From NCBI GenBank assembly GCA_002189035.1, contig NEEC01000016.1:868001-932000 (forward strand): 64,000 nt of DNA, given 5' to 3'. This DNA is from Utricularia gibba. Lineage: Eukaryota > Streptophyta > Magnoliopsida > Lamiales > Lentibulariaceae. Positions within the stretch are counted from its first letter, which is position 1, and the number at the start of each line of letters is the position of its first letter. Under the pieces are notes generated by a model. The model saw only the letters and a list, made by a program, of their open reading frames with translations, had not been told where the DNA came from and did not search any database. Position numbers and translations under genes: made by a program. Shown one piece after another: positions 50,103 to 61,637 of the stretch.

Positions 50103-52659
50103 ATGGCGTATCTCAATAGCGTAGAAAACGTGATTGTTGACATCTCCAAGCTCACCGGAGAAGGAAACGCCGGTGGCAGAAACACCGTCTTCGCACCACA
50201 AACAAGCTTGGAAACAAGGCCTACCCCGACCGTATCCCGGCCGGTTTTCAGAGCTCCGGAGAAGCGCCTAACGTTGTTCGCTCTCCATCTTGCGGTTCTA
50301 GAGAAATCAGCTACGAGTATCGGAACTCTGGGGTTCATCTGGGCCACCGTCCTTTTACTCGGCGGCTTCGCCATCACGCTTGACGTGACCGACTTCTGGT
50401 TCGTCACGGTGATCTTGGTTATAGAAGGGACAAGGATTTTCGGAAGGAGCTATGAGCTGGAATGGCAGCATCAGGCTACATGGTCGTTGACCGATATGGG
50501 AATCAGCAGCTTTCGAGCAATGAAATGGGGCTCGAGCTCCGTTGTCGGAAAAGTAAAGACTCTGTTTCGCAGGCCAGAGCAAGCGAGTGGAAGCAGGGAG
50601 GTTTCTTTGGCTGGAGCGGTGTCGAGAAAGCAGCAATTTGATGATCAAAAAGCCGCAAGTCGAACATGGACAACCTCCGAGGTCCCTGTTTTTCCGGTGC
50701 TGCAATGGATCTTCCTGTCCAAGCACATCAGCAATCTTCTGTACTGGCTTCAGTTGGCTTCTGCTACCGCGTGTGTTGTTCTGTCATTGCTGAAGCTTGT
50801 CCAGCGAAACTTCGGAGAGATCGAAAAGGGCGATACCGATAAAAGAAACCGGAATCAGGCTCTGATCATATTCTACTCCCTGGCTCTGGCGGACGCAGTG
50901 CTGTTTCTCCTGGAGAAAGCTTACTGGGAATGGAAGTTCAGAGTGGAGAAGCTCCTGGAAAAGGTGAACGATGAGTGTGAGCTTGGAGAATCGGGGTTGG
51001 TTTCGACGACAAGATTTTTCTACGATTCTTACTCCAAGTGCCTCAACAGTAGCATCTTTGATGGCCTGAAAATGGACATGATTTCATTCGCCATGGAGCT
51101 GGTGGAATCGGACTCCTCCGACGAGCAGTTCATCGGAGTGCGAATCCTTAAGAAGTTCTCTGAGAATCCAAGATTTTCAAAGGATACACTTCAGAAGATC
51201 GGAGTGAAACTCTCCCTTATTTCAAGACTCCTGGAAATGCTCAACTGGAAGCACGAGGAAGAGGAAGAGATTCGCTATTCCGCAGCTGAAATCCTGGCGA
51301 ATCTGGCTGAGAAGAAGCAGAATCCTCTCCGGATTGCTGAGATTCCGGGATCCCTGGATTCCATTTCCAGCTTACTTCACGCCTGCCGGACTACCGGCGG
51401 CGCCAGTTACGAGATACTAGAGAAAGGGATCATATTCGATAACGGAAACTACAGCACTTGGTCATTTAACCATCTTGGCCTGGAGATCTTGAGAAAGCTT
51501 GCCCGTGATCACGATATATGTGGAAAGATTGGCAACACACGGGGACTTTTGACTAAGATCATCGACTTTTTGCACACGGAGGAGCAGATTCTCCGGCAGC
51601 CAACAGCCGCACCGGCGCAGATAGCCACCGTGGAGCAATCACTCCATCTTCTCCAAAGACTTGCTAGCACTTCAGGCACAGCTGGGAAGCAGCTACGAAA
51701 AGATATTTCAGAGATTGTGTTTACAGTTAGTTACATCAGAGACATCCTGAAACATGGGGAGACGCATCCTCATCTTCAGCTTCTGGGAATACAAATTCTA
51801 AGCAGCTTGGCTTCTGATGAGGAAGCCACCGATCGTATTGCAGAAACAGGTGGAGTTCTGAAAGTTTTATTCTGCATCTTCTTCAACGAAAGCGTACCGG
51901 GATACCCGAACAACTTGCGAGAAGCTGCAGGGGAAGCTTTAGCAACACTAGCATTGCAAAGCATGATTACATGTCAGAGGATTTTGAAGCTGCAACACGA
52001 CGTGAAGCTGGTGAAAGCACTGAGTGATCTATTGCTTCGTGTGAATGCAGCTCGAATCCTGCGGAATTTATGCCGGTACAGTGGCGATGATAGCTTCCAG
52101 CAACTTAAAGGACTAACAAACGCTGCTCCCACTGTAAGTACATGAACATTTCACATGTTTTTCATTGGAAGAGATGATCTTTGAGAGCCTGATTCGAATC
52201 CCCCCTCCACACACTGTGTTTCAGATCCTTGAAGCGATCATGAACGAAGAAGAGGAAGAAAAAGTTCAGGAAGTAATGATAGCAGCAGCAACCAGCATAT
52301 TCAAGCTCATGCAAACTCAAGAATCTGCAACCCTTTTCCATAAAGCTGGCATCACAAAACTTCACTTGGCTCACCGGCTGTCAGCCATTCTGAGGAAGTA
52401 TCCCCGTCCCTGTATACAAGTTCCCGGGATCAGACGATACACAGTAGAGTTAGCCATTTGGATGATGAAAGATGATCCGGAGAATACAAGAAGCTTCCGC
52501 AGTCTCGGAGTATCAGAAGACCTGAAATCTGTTCTTGATACAGTTTCTGAGATGGAGAGCTTCCACATCTTCTCTGGAACTGTTGGCGTGTATAGGCACA
52601 AAGTGGAGATGCAGTCGCTCATCGAGATGGCCATGGAGCTGCTCCAAAAAGACGCTTAG
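50103..52659 (+). CDS. Plant membrane ARM-repeat protein, unknown function
   Basis: Two exons (50103-52133 and 52225-52659, phase 0) encode 821 aa. After a polar N-terminus (MAYLNSVENVIVDISKLTGE) there are two close hydrophobic segments at about residues 78-118 (TLGFIWATVLLLGGFAITLD; FWFVTVILVIEG) and two more near 215-280 (LLYWLQLASATACVVLSLLK; ALIIFYSLALADAVLFLLEK). The remaining ~500 residues are armadillo-type helices (IRYSAAEILANLAEKKQNPL, LREAAGEALATLALQSM, VNAARILRNLCRYSG). It resembles the Arabidopsis ARM-repeat proteins At4g14280, At3g06210 and At5g18980, with no assigned role. Start chosen at 50103 because the conserved-looking MAYLNSVE begins there. Confidence 0.85.
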
Positions 52660-53940
52660 ATTAGTGTTGTGACCGATCAATTTTATCAAATCGCGGTTCC
52701 AGTTCAAACCGATTATAACTTAAGCCTTATTTGGTATAAAAGTATAAAGTTGATTTATAATGAATTGAATAAAATTATATTCTTTGATATATAAATATAA
52801 TTATATCAATTATATGAATATAATCATCTTTTGATATAATTATACCTATATATTATCATTAAACCATCTTTATTGATGTTTGGAAACATGCAATTCCACA
52901 TCAGATTACTAACCTTAAAGAAATGAAATAAATGTGTTTCCACTTTTTTCATATTCATCTTCGGAAACAAGTTTAATTATGAATAGAGAATGATTGAATA
53001 TCAATATTTATTTTACTGATTTTTTCAGTGGAAATTAGATTTACGTAAAGATAGTTTTCGGAAATCGAAAAGTTGACTGTATTAATGTTTGAAAATTTAA
53101 ATGTTAAAAATATACATCGACGTCATCATTTTCGAACATGAATAATGATGACCTTATATATAAGTATATATATAACTAAGAGTAGCTATAGTTATTTTTA
53201 TATTTATATATTTGGATTTAAAGTTGTATTCTGAAAAATTTTTGAAATCTATTTTTAATTTTAAAAAGTAAAATTAATTTTATTCTAGAATAATATTAAT
53301 TATAAAATTACTTTTATCAAAAAATATTTTTAAAATTATAATACAAAAAATTATTTTTAGAAAAATAAGTAATATGATATTTTTAATTATTATTTCTATT
53401 TTTTAAAATAATTTTAAAAAATAAAAATAAGTTTCAAAAAGTTTCAAAAATACTGCTTAAGTTTATAAAAATTTAAATCAATCATTCAAACAAAACCTTA
53501 TAAATAACTTCATCATGTAAAAATTAATTTTGTGTTAAATAATATAATTTAAACACATTTAATATAATTAGTTCGATTGTTTGATATAATGAACATAATT
53601 ATTTTCTAATATTTTAACATTAAATTAAACTAGTCTCTAATGTTTTTTTATAACCGAATATAATAGGTTTTTACTATTTCAAAATGGGAGATATCTAATT
53701 CTCACTATTGTAATATATAAAATAATTCTTATTATAACAAAATTATTAAATATTTTTGGCACATTTTTTTCAAAATTTATAATATTGAAACAAATTATTT
53801 ATTAAAATAATAATTGGCAACGTGCCCGGTCAACTCGAGCCGGGTCAACTCCGGGTCATTTTAAGACAATCGCCCTAACCATCCAATTTCGTCATCGTGG
53901 GAAGGGAGAATTCACAGAGATCTGTCTGGGTATCGGAAAG
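52660..53940 (+). other. AT-rich spacer upstream of the LIFEGUARD gene
   Basis: 52740-53810 is highly AT-rich and without genes. The last 130 bases are GC-richer and form the LIFEGUARD promoter and leader. Confidence 0.5.
53825..53857 (+). promoter_or_regulatory. Clustered W-boxes in the LIFEGUARD promoter
   Basis: GGTCAA, the reverse complement of the W-box core TTGACC, occurs at 53828-53833 and 53843-53848, and a third CCGGGTCA follows at 53851-53857; the flanking CCGG(G)TCAACTC is itself repeated with a 15-base period. It lies about 85-115 bases before the ATG. WRKY binding is inferred. Confidence 0.45.
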
Positions 53941-55221
53941 ATGCACGCCTACGCCGGAGTAAACAGCATCGATGTGGATGACATGAAGCGCGGGGAAATC
54001 GATCTGGAATCTGGAGAAGTGCTGTACCCTGGAATCGGACGAGGGGAGAATCAGTTGCGATGGGGATTCATCCGCAAAGTTTATGGGATCTTGGCCACTC
54101 AGATCCTTCTCACCACAGTGGTTTCTGCCGTCACAGTCCTTTACGAACCGGTCAACGAACTCCTGCGTGGAAGTTCCGGCTTGTTGCTATTTCTCACCAT
54201 TATCCCTTTCATTCGTGAGCAAATCTTGACCGATCGTTTATTTCGTTCAGAATACGTTTTTTTCTTGATCAAGAGTAATATGATTAGAAGGTGTTCGTTT
54301 TTAAGTTAATGATTTTTAAAAGAATTCTAGATTTGTGGCTCCTTGGTGTCTGTTTATCTGCCGTTTCGTTGCTAAATGTATTAAGCGGCTACCTGTCACT
54401 TGATCCTTGGAAATGAGACTCCTTTCTAAAGTTGCACAGAGAGATCTGGTGGGAGCCTGCCCTCTCTGAAAAACATATATACGTGTTGAAATCTAGTGAA
54501 GTTATCTACGTTTGTTTGCTGGAATGGGATGAATGATGATGGTTATTTGGGCGACACTGATATCCTTTTATCTTCTGTAGTGATATGGCCTTTATATGCC
54601 TATCGGCAGAAGCACCCATTGAATTTACTGTTCCTAGGGCTCTTCACTGCATGTATGAGTTTAACGATTGGCGTTGCCTGTGCCAGTACAGATGGTTAGT
54701 AGCACAATCCACGCTATATTGATCAAAAAGTATGAATTGACTGTTGTACAAGTGGCTTATTTTTTTTTTTTTTTGGCCAATTTCAGGTAGAACTGTGCTT
54801 GAAGCTTTAATCTTGACATCAGCTGTAGTTTTAGCTCTGACTGGATACACCTTCTGGGCTTCAAAGAGAGGAAAAGATTTCAGCTTCATGGGGCCAGCCT
54901 TGTTTACTTCCCTTTTTATCTTGATGTTCACCAGTTTAATTCAGGTGCGGGCTCTACTTCTTGTAAGGGTTGGTCTGTCTCCATTGATTTAACTCAAACA
55001 TGCATTTCTGGGTGCAGCTGTTTTTTCCCTTCGGGTCTACCACCACTGCTATCTACAGTGCATTGGGCGCGATAATCTTTTCAGGGTACGTCATTTATGA
55101 CACTGATAACCTGATCAAGCGCTTCACATACGACGAGTATATCTGGGCGTCCGTCACCCTCTACCTCGATATCCTCAATCTGTTCTTGTACATCCTTCGT
55201 TTGCTGAAGCAGGAAAACTGA
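53941..55221 (+). CDS. LFG: LIFEGUARD / BAX-inhibitor-1-like membrane protein
   Basis: Four exons (53941-54214, 54581-54694, 54787-54944, 55018-55221) encode 249 aa with consistent phases. A cytosolic N-terminus (DDMKRGEIDLESGEVLYPGI) and seven hydrophobic helices: FIRKVYGILATQILLTTVVS, GLLLFLTIIPFILIWPLYAY, LNLLFLGLFTACMSLTIGVA, LEALILTSAVVLALTGYTFW, PALFTSLFILMFTSLIQ, TAIYSALGAIIFSGYVIYDT, WASVTLYLDILNLFLYILRL. The tail YDTDNLIKRFTYDEYIWASV with conserved Asp residues is the UPF0005/TMBIM signature. LFG proteins restrain cell death and modulate ER calcium; plant members affect powdery mildew susceptibility. Confidence 0.93.
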
Positions 55222-56919
55222 CCGCTCACGTCCGGCTCTTCATTCAAAAGTACAACAGTAGGGTTTTTTCTTTTATGCCTATGAGCCAATTTACGTATGA
55301 TAACCATGTTTGCTTCCTGCTTCTCGTGCCTTGTGGTCTACTACGTTGTTGCTGAAACTCCATGCCTACTTACATGAGTATAATATCTGCAATAATTGTT
55401 GGGTTGCATGCAATTATGTGATCTAAAAAATGGATGAAAAGTCGGTCATCCACAGAGTCCATGGCATGGAAAGTGTTGCAAGAGGAACTCAGGATGACAA
55501 TGAGTTGAGTTGCTTTGGTTGAGTTTCATGAAAATACAAACTCAAACCAATATGGGCACTAAGTTCTGCTTGTTGGTTCAAGATTGATGGATACCTCTAT
55601 ACTAATCATTCCCTTGAAGCATGCCCACTTTTTTCTACTTCAAGACACTCCCTAAATGGACATCAGGAGAGCTCCATCTTCTCCACTCCACTAAGAGGGG
55701 CTTTTGGTGAAATCATGAAGCATCACACCGATCCTGCTTCCAAACGGTTGACCATAATTGTGCTGCGGCAGTCCTCCCAAGTTGTCATCATCATCGCCTT
55801 GCTTCCACAATGATGTTGCCTCTGTCAATCTTCCTGATGGCCAAAGACAATGCGGCGGCTGCTGAATGATGGGTGTCAGTTGGATTTGCATGAAAACGGG
55901 ACTCGCAAGTTTGGTAAAGAAGCTTCGGCGTGAGATTGGGTGTGTCCCATTCTCGTCTCATCTGTCTGGTTGCCCAACACATGTGCAGCCTGCGAGCTTA
56001 GAGAGAAGGATTTGTGATACCAAAACTGCTGTGAAAAGCGAGTGTCTGGTGGCGCGCCCGCATGCGCACACGATTGTGGTTTCTTGATGCCGACTCCATT
56101 ATCACCCCCATCCCCACACCTATCCTCAACCAACCTTCCATCCTTAGTGTTTAGATGCTGCAGAGTATTTTAATTAAATGTTATTTGATAGTAGAATATT
56201 AATATGTTTAAGTAATTGGGTATATATATATACATTCAATTGTAAGGTATATAATAAATAATGTGTTTGATATACGATAATAGAAATTCAATGTATAACA
56301 GTTGAAAAAAATATTTGATATATAATAAAAATATAAAGATCAAGGTTTGAAAGAAGAAATAATATTTGAAAAAATATAAATGATTAAACATGTCTTTATA
56401 TAGATATAATTAGTCCCTTATCTCCATTTGTGTATGTTGTTCACATACTCAAAAAATGAGTATGTAATTGATATGAACATATAAGTCTAACATACATATA
56501 TTAGTTAATCAAACAATAATTTATGTATTAATTTGAATATAAATATTATATAATATACTATCAAATATACTGTTTGACATTTGTGAATTCATTGTATCTA
56601 AACAAAGGATATTAAAATCGAGAGTTTTAAGAGTTTTGGGACATAAAATTATACAAGTGCCTTGTAAATTTCGTGTCACGTTTAGTAAACAAAGTTTGAG
56701 CATGATTCCATCGTGCTCAAGTCCAGGAGTCGGGTGATGGGGGATGGGTGTGTTTGTGTAAGGTTCATTTTTAAAACATGGAGTCTGGAAATGATTTCTT
56801 CTCCATTCCGAGCTCTCGCATGCCGAATCCCACTTTCTGTACTTTGAAGTTTGAACACATATATATATCACACTCTTGTCTACTCTTCCATATAAGATAC
56901 TCTGAACCGCCCCACTGCC
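55222..56919. other. Spacer between LIFEGUARD and SAMDC genes
   Basis: 55222-55680 is probably the LIFEGUARD 3' UTR and plain spacer. 55690-56130 holds coding-like minus-strand frames (separate entry). 56150-56640 is AT-rich with TA repeats near 56221-56234. 56700-56919 is the SAMDC promoter, with a likely TATA region at 56859-56868. Confidence 0.45.
55691..55945 (-). other. Coding-like minus-strand segment, unidentified
   Basis: The minus strand is open for about 85 codons, to a TGA at 55691, with a transcription-factor-tail composition (MQIQLTPIIQQPPHCLWPSG, DDDDNLGGLPQHNYGQPFGS, RIGVMLHDFTKSPS). A second open frame overlaps it upstream to 56133. I find no start, splice pattern or known domain. 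It may be the end of an unannotated gene, a relic, or chance. Confidence 0.25.
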
Positions 56920-58005
56920 ATGGCCGTTTCTGGGTTTGAGGGATTCGAGAAGCGCCTGGAGCTCCGATTCTCCGGCATCATCGACCCGAAAGGGCTCCGG
57001 CTGCTGGACTTCAGGGTGCTGGAGGAAGTTCTGAATGTGGTTCACTGCAGCGTGGTGTCCGCCGTCGGCAACCGGTACGTGGACTCGTACGTGTTGTCGG
57101 AGTCAAGCCTCTTTGTCTACCCTACACGAATCATAATCAAAACATGTGGAACCACGCACCTGCTGGAGTGTGTCACTCTTCTGGTGAACCATGCCGGCGC
57201 CATGGGATTCGCTCTCGCTCGCTGCAGCTACTCCCGCGGCAGCTTCTTTTTCCCCCAAGCTCAGCCCTTTCCTCACACCAGCTTCGAACAGGAAGTCTCG
57301 TTCCTGGAACGGAACCTGCCCGGAAATGTTTCCCGTCGGAAGGCCGCGGTTTTGAACTCCGGATCTCGCTACAAATGGCATGTTTTCACCGCGTGGGAGC
57401 TGGAAGATGGATTGAATGAAGATTTGTACACGGTGGAGATTTGTATGACGGGGCTCGACCGGGTTCAGGCGGAGAAGTTTTTCCGGGGACCGCAAGATGA
57501 TTGCAGCACCGGCGACTCCCAAGGAAAGGCGATGACGGCGGCGACAGGAATCAGTGAAATCAACAAGAATTCATTGGTTTGCGACTTTGCGTTCGATCCC
57601 TGCGGATACTCAATGAATGGGATCGACGCGAATCGTTATTCCACCATTCACGTCACTCCGGAGGAGGAGTTCAGCTACGCCAGTTTCGAGTGCCTGTGCG
57701 ACGATCGGGATACATTTTCCGAGGTACAAAGCACCACAACCGAATTTAGTAGGTAGCAAAAAAACCCTCCACATTATCGTCCTTGTCACCAGGCTATTTA
57801 TTCTCTACTCAAGGTATTGAAGAATGTGGTGAATGTTTTCCGGCCTGCGGCGGCTTCGGTAGCCATCACATGTCCGCCGGCGGAGTATGAGGTGCCCAAA
57901 ATGGCGGGGCATGCGCTTCGGAAGCTGGGGATGAAGCTCAGCAGCCGAGGAAGAGAAGAGTTTCCCGGCGCCGGAAGTGTTTTCTTTCAGAGCTTTACAA
58001 AGTAG
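56920..58005 (+). CDS. SAMDC: S-adenosylmethionine decarboxylase, SAMDC4/BUD2-like
   Basis: Two exons (56920-57723 and 57814-58005, phase 0) encode 331 aa, shorter than the usual ~360-aa plant SAMDC. The proenzyme self-cleaves to a pyruvoyl enzyme that supplies decarboxylated SAM for spermidine and spermine. Key sites: GFEGFEKRLELRF (catalytic Glu pair), the cleavage site YVLSESSLF with Glu-61/Ser-62, KTCGTT (catalytic Cys-76), FDPCGYSMNG and STIHVTPE (processing Ser and His). The missing internal loop and the C-terminus (REEFPGAGSVFFQSF) resemble SAMDC4/BUD2. No small regulatory uORF of the SAMDC1 type is visible in the short leader. Skipping the intron would stop the protein at TAG 57754, before the last 64 residues. 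Confidence 0.9.
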
Positions 58006-58691
58006 CGTTTTTTTGGGTGTTAATTACAAAAATAAATAAAAAATGATTATAATATTTGCATATAAAATAATATGAATTAAAAATCTGACCATATGTAAAA
58101 TAGTATATGATAAAATTAAATATTCGTAATATAAATTTTTTAATTTAATGTATGTGAAATATTATATTCATCACTACTCTTGTAAATGATACTATAAAAT
58201 ATTCCATTATTTTTGTATTTTTTATTTGATTTTTTTAAGGTCATAATGATTTACTCCACCACTAGGTTCTGCTTTAATGGAAGATGGCCCTAACTGTAAT
58301 ATGTATAAAATATTGTGGTCAATTTCTAAATTAACCTTTTTATTTAAATAATCAAGATATAAATAATGGAAAATGATATGGGCGCACGCGCAGATAGAGA
58401 AGGGGACCACCGCCACGTCAGGGATTAGATATAGGTTAGATTCTGATTAATTATATTTATAAGTTTTTAAATTATTTTTTTAAAAAAATAAAAATTATTA
58501 AATATAAAATAAAATAAAATAAAGATCACCTTCGAATATGATCTCGAAGCCCAATTGAACATTCTGGATCGGGTTTGGGTTGGCCCAGGTGAACCAGGTT
58601 TCGTTTTCGGGTTTGGGCCGAGAACTATGATTTGGAGGTAAACAAGCCTCATTCTCTGTACCTCCGCCGTCTTCTCCGATCGGCACCGGCC
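58006..58691 (+). other. Spacer and promoter of the uS5m gene
   Basis: 58010-58520 is AT-rich. The last 150 bases carry three site II type motifs: AGCCCA at 58548-58553, GGCCCA at 58582-58587 and TGGGCC at 58614-58619, the hallmark of plant promoters for mitochondrial and ribosomal proteins, in line with the gene that follows. Confidence 0.6.
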
Positions 58692-60963
58692 ATGAAGAGG
58701 GCAGTAATAGCGTATCGCCTTCTCCGTGGCGGTACTGTTGCCAGATTCTTGAAATGCCAAGAAAGTAACATTACGTTGGGTGGTCCTCGGAACACGGTTC
58801 CCACTTCGCAAACCACCGCAAGAAGATACTGCACCCATTTCTCCAGACTATCTCGAAACGCTCGTGACGCCGCTGAGGCTCGTGCATTGCAGGAGATTAC
58901 GTACGAAGCTGAGCGTGAGAGAGCTCGTGAGAGGGAGGAGGGGATCAAAGCCGGCCTTGATACTGCAGACCTTGATGCGGAATTAGAAGAGGATTACTTG
59001 GGTGTAAAACCGATAATTGAGAAGCTTGAGAAGGAGAGAGCGAAAGGTGACACGGCGGATTTGAACCGTTACGAGGAGCCGACGGATTCAGAATCTGAAG
59101 ATGAGGATAGAGCGTCGAGACAAGCAGCGACTAAGCGGTCCGAGCAATTCGAGAAAAAGTACAAGAGGCATGAAGAGCTGCTTGATGGGTTCGCCAAGGC
59201 CGGTTCGTGATCTTAGCTGATAATTCTTTGTGGCGTTTGGTATTTTTCCTGCTTGTTTTACATCGTTGCGGAGACTCTTGATTTTTGGTTTCGTTAGTGT
59301 ATCCGTTTTTCTGGTCTAAATTGTGCAGAGACTCTTGAAGATGCCCATAAATGGATGAATAGAATTGACAAGTTTGAGGAGAAGCATTTTCGGTTAAGGC
59401 TTGAGTATCGGGTGATTGGTGAGCTGATGCAGAGGCTTAAAGTAGCTGAAGATATTGAAACAAAATTTCTTCTTCAGAAGAAGATAGGAAGGGCGTTGCG
59501 GATGGTGGAGTGGAAAGAAGCTTTTGATCCTAATAATCCAGCGAATTATGGGGTTATTAAGAGTGAGGAGCTTGGATCTTCGGTGGATGCCTCGGAAAAT
59601 GCTGATGCTGGCGATGAGGAAAAGACAACAGAAAGTCACAAAGAAGATGCCGAATTGGAGTTTGATGATCTTAAAGAGAAAGATAATTTACTGTTGGAAC
59701 AGCTCAATGAAATAGATAAAAAGCTAGAACAAAAATTGGCTGAATTGGATCATACCTTTGGAAAGAAGGGTAAACTTCTAGAGGAGGAAATTAGAGATCT
59801 TGCTGAGGAGAGGAACTCATTAATGGAGCAGAAAAGGAAGCCGCTGTATAGAAAGGCAAGATAACTAATCTTTCATTCTTGCCATCTACAACTGGAGTTT
59901 CGTTGTGCATGACTTTTAAGTTATTTAATGTTTTTGCTGATTTGTCGAACCCCCTGTTGTTTATGTTACAGGGTTTTGATGTGAAGCTTATTGATGTCAA
60001 TAGAACCTGCAAAGTCACAAAGGTAAACAAAAAAGATCTTAATTTTTCCTTACCAGAGAAATTTGCATTGTGCTCACTGGAAAATGAGACAGGGTGGGCA
60101 AGTGGTGAAGTACACAGCGATGCTAGCATGTGGAAACTATCATGGTGTTGTTGGATTTGCTAAAGCTAAGGGTCCTGCAATCCCTGTAGCTCTTCAAAAG
60201 GTATACAGTGCATACATTTGAAGATTGCCCATGCAGAGTCGCCTGAAATTGCATGCCATCTATAGCTCTAAACTTTTTGGTTTTGAGTGATTTGGATTGA
60301 ACTCGTCTTTAGGTTAGGTGGAGAGATTTCTTTTGTGTGACTTCTTGCTGCCTTACAAATGTCGATAAATGCTTTTTCAGGCATACGAGAAGTGCTTTCA
60401 GAACCTTCATTTTATTGAGCGCCATGAGGAACATACAATTGCACATGCGATTCAAACATCATATAAGAAAACGAAGGTTTCATCGCCTGTTCTAACTTGT
60501 TCTTATTCATGAAGAGCTCCTGGTGCTTTTCTTCCTCTATGTCTTTTATGTTATCCAATTGTGACTTTTTTTTCTAGGTGTATCTTTGGCCAGCTTCAAC
60601 TCAGACCGGGATGAGAGCAGGCAAAACTGTCCAAACAATTCTTAATTTAGCTGGCTTCAGGAATGTGAAATCAAAGGTATTTGTCATACATAAACATCGG
60701 CAGGAAAAAATGATCTCCTTTGCATGCCTTGACAAGGATCATGCATGTAGGTAATTGGTTCAAGAAATCCTCATAACACAGTGAAGGCACTTTTCAAGGC
60801 TCTCAACGCGGTACCATTTTGATACGCTTGATGCATTTTCCATGCTATTATTTCACACGGTTTTTATCATATTTGCGTTTTTTTTTTCTTTTTTCAGATA
60901 GAAACTCCCAAGGATGTCCAGGAGAAGTTTGGACGAACTGTGGTGGAATCATATTTGCTGTAA
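58692..60963 (+). CDS. Mitochondrial ribosomal protein uS5m
   Basis: Eight exons (58692-59202, 59329-59855, 59972-60022, 60093-60200, 60381-60476, 60578-60676, 60751-60810, 60898-60963) total 505 aa. Start MKRAVIAYRLLRGGTVARFL is an Arg-rich mitochondrial presequence. About 330 residues of charged, coiled-coil-prone sequence precede the S5 domain (GFDVKLIDVNRTCKVTKGGQ; GVVGFAKAKGPAIPVALQKA; GMRAGKTVQTILNLAGFRNV), matching the long plant uS5m At1g64880. The S5 core lines the mRNA entry and decoding side of the small subunit. Intron 2 has a GC donor (AGAAAG|GCAAGA): reading on gives a stop within three codons and there is no GT alternative that keeps the frame. Site II motifs upstream support a mitochondrial role. 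Confidence 0.93.
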
Positions 60964-61637
60964 TAGGTAAGCTGCTTCACTATTTCAGTATTCTAGCATT
61001 CACCCACAAGTTGTCTAGTTAGGTTCATCTCAATTTAATGACAAGTTTTTATATAATTTTTTTTCCAGACGCAAGTTCTTGCTATGAAACGACGTTGATG
61101 CACCAATAGAACCGTACCCTGTTACTTATATTGCTCCGGGCGATGTTTAGGAATTTCAATAGTTATCTCATTCGTTGGATGCAAGAGAAATGCTTTGTAA
61201 CAATGGAGCTTCACCGCGGAAAGTTGAGGTTCATTCACGAAGTTGAAACACATGCTTCGGCTATAAAAACAGAGTTTTTGGTTGACTGATGATATCTTTT
61301 GTGACATTCTCATTCTTTGAAAGATAATGTGTAATCTCAACACATTTGGCAACTGGGGTATGAATGAAAGCTGACTTTCGATTTAGATGCATCATCCATA
61401 CGATTGTTACATTGTTGACTCTTGATATCCTAAGCAATAAGAAACATTGCAGCTGAAGAACTTGAATACAAGGTTGCAGAAAAGACATTTTAAGTTTGCT
61501 AGCCTCCATCAAGGGAGAGATATTGAGGAACATTATTATGCTGGAAAGTGATTTTGCTATACTAGTGCTTGTTGTTATGAATTGAGCAATGAGAATATCC
61601 ATTCAAAACTGATGGGGTGTGATTCCTCACCTCTTAC
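60964..61637. other. Convergent 3' space, uS5m / BIG5
   Basis: A 674-base gap between facing stop codons, of mixed composition. uS5m 3' UTR is expected to about 61130. No gene is seen. Confidence 0.5.
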
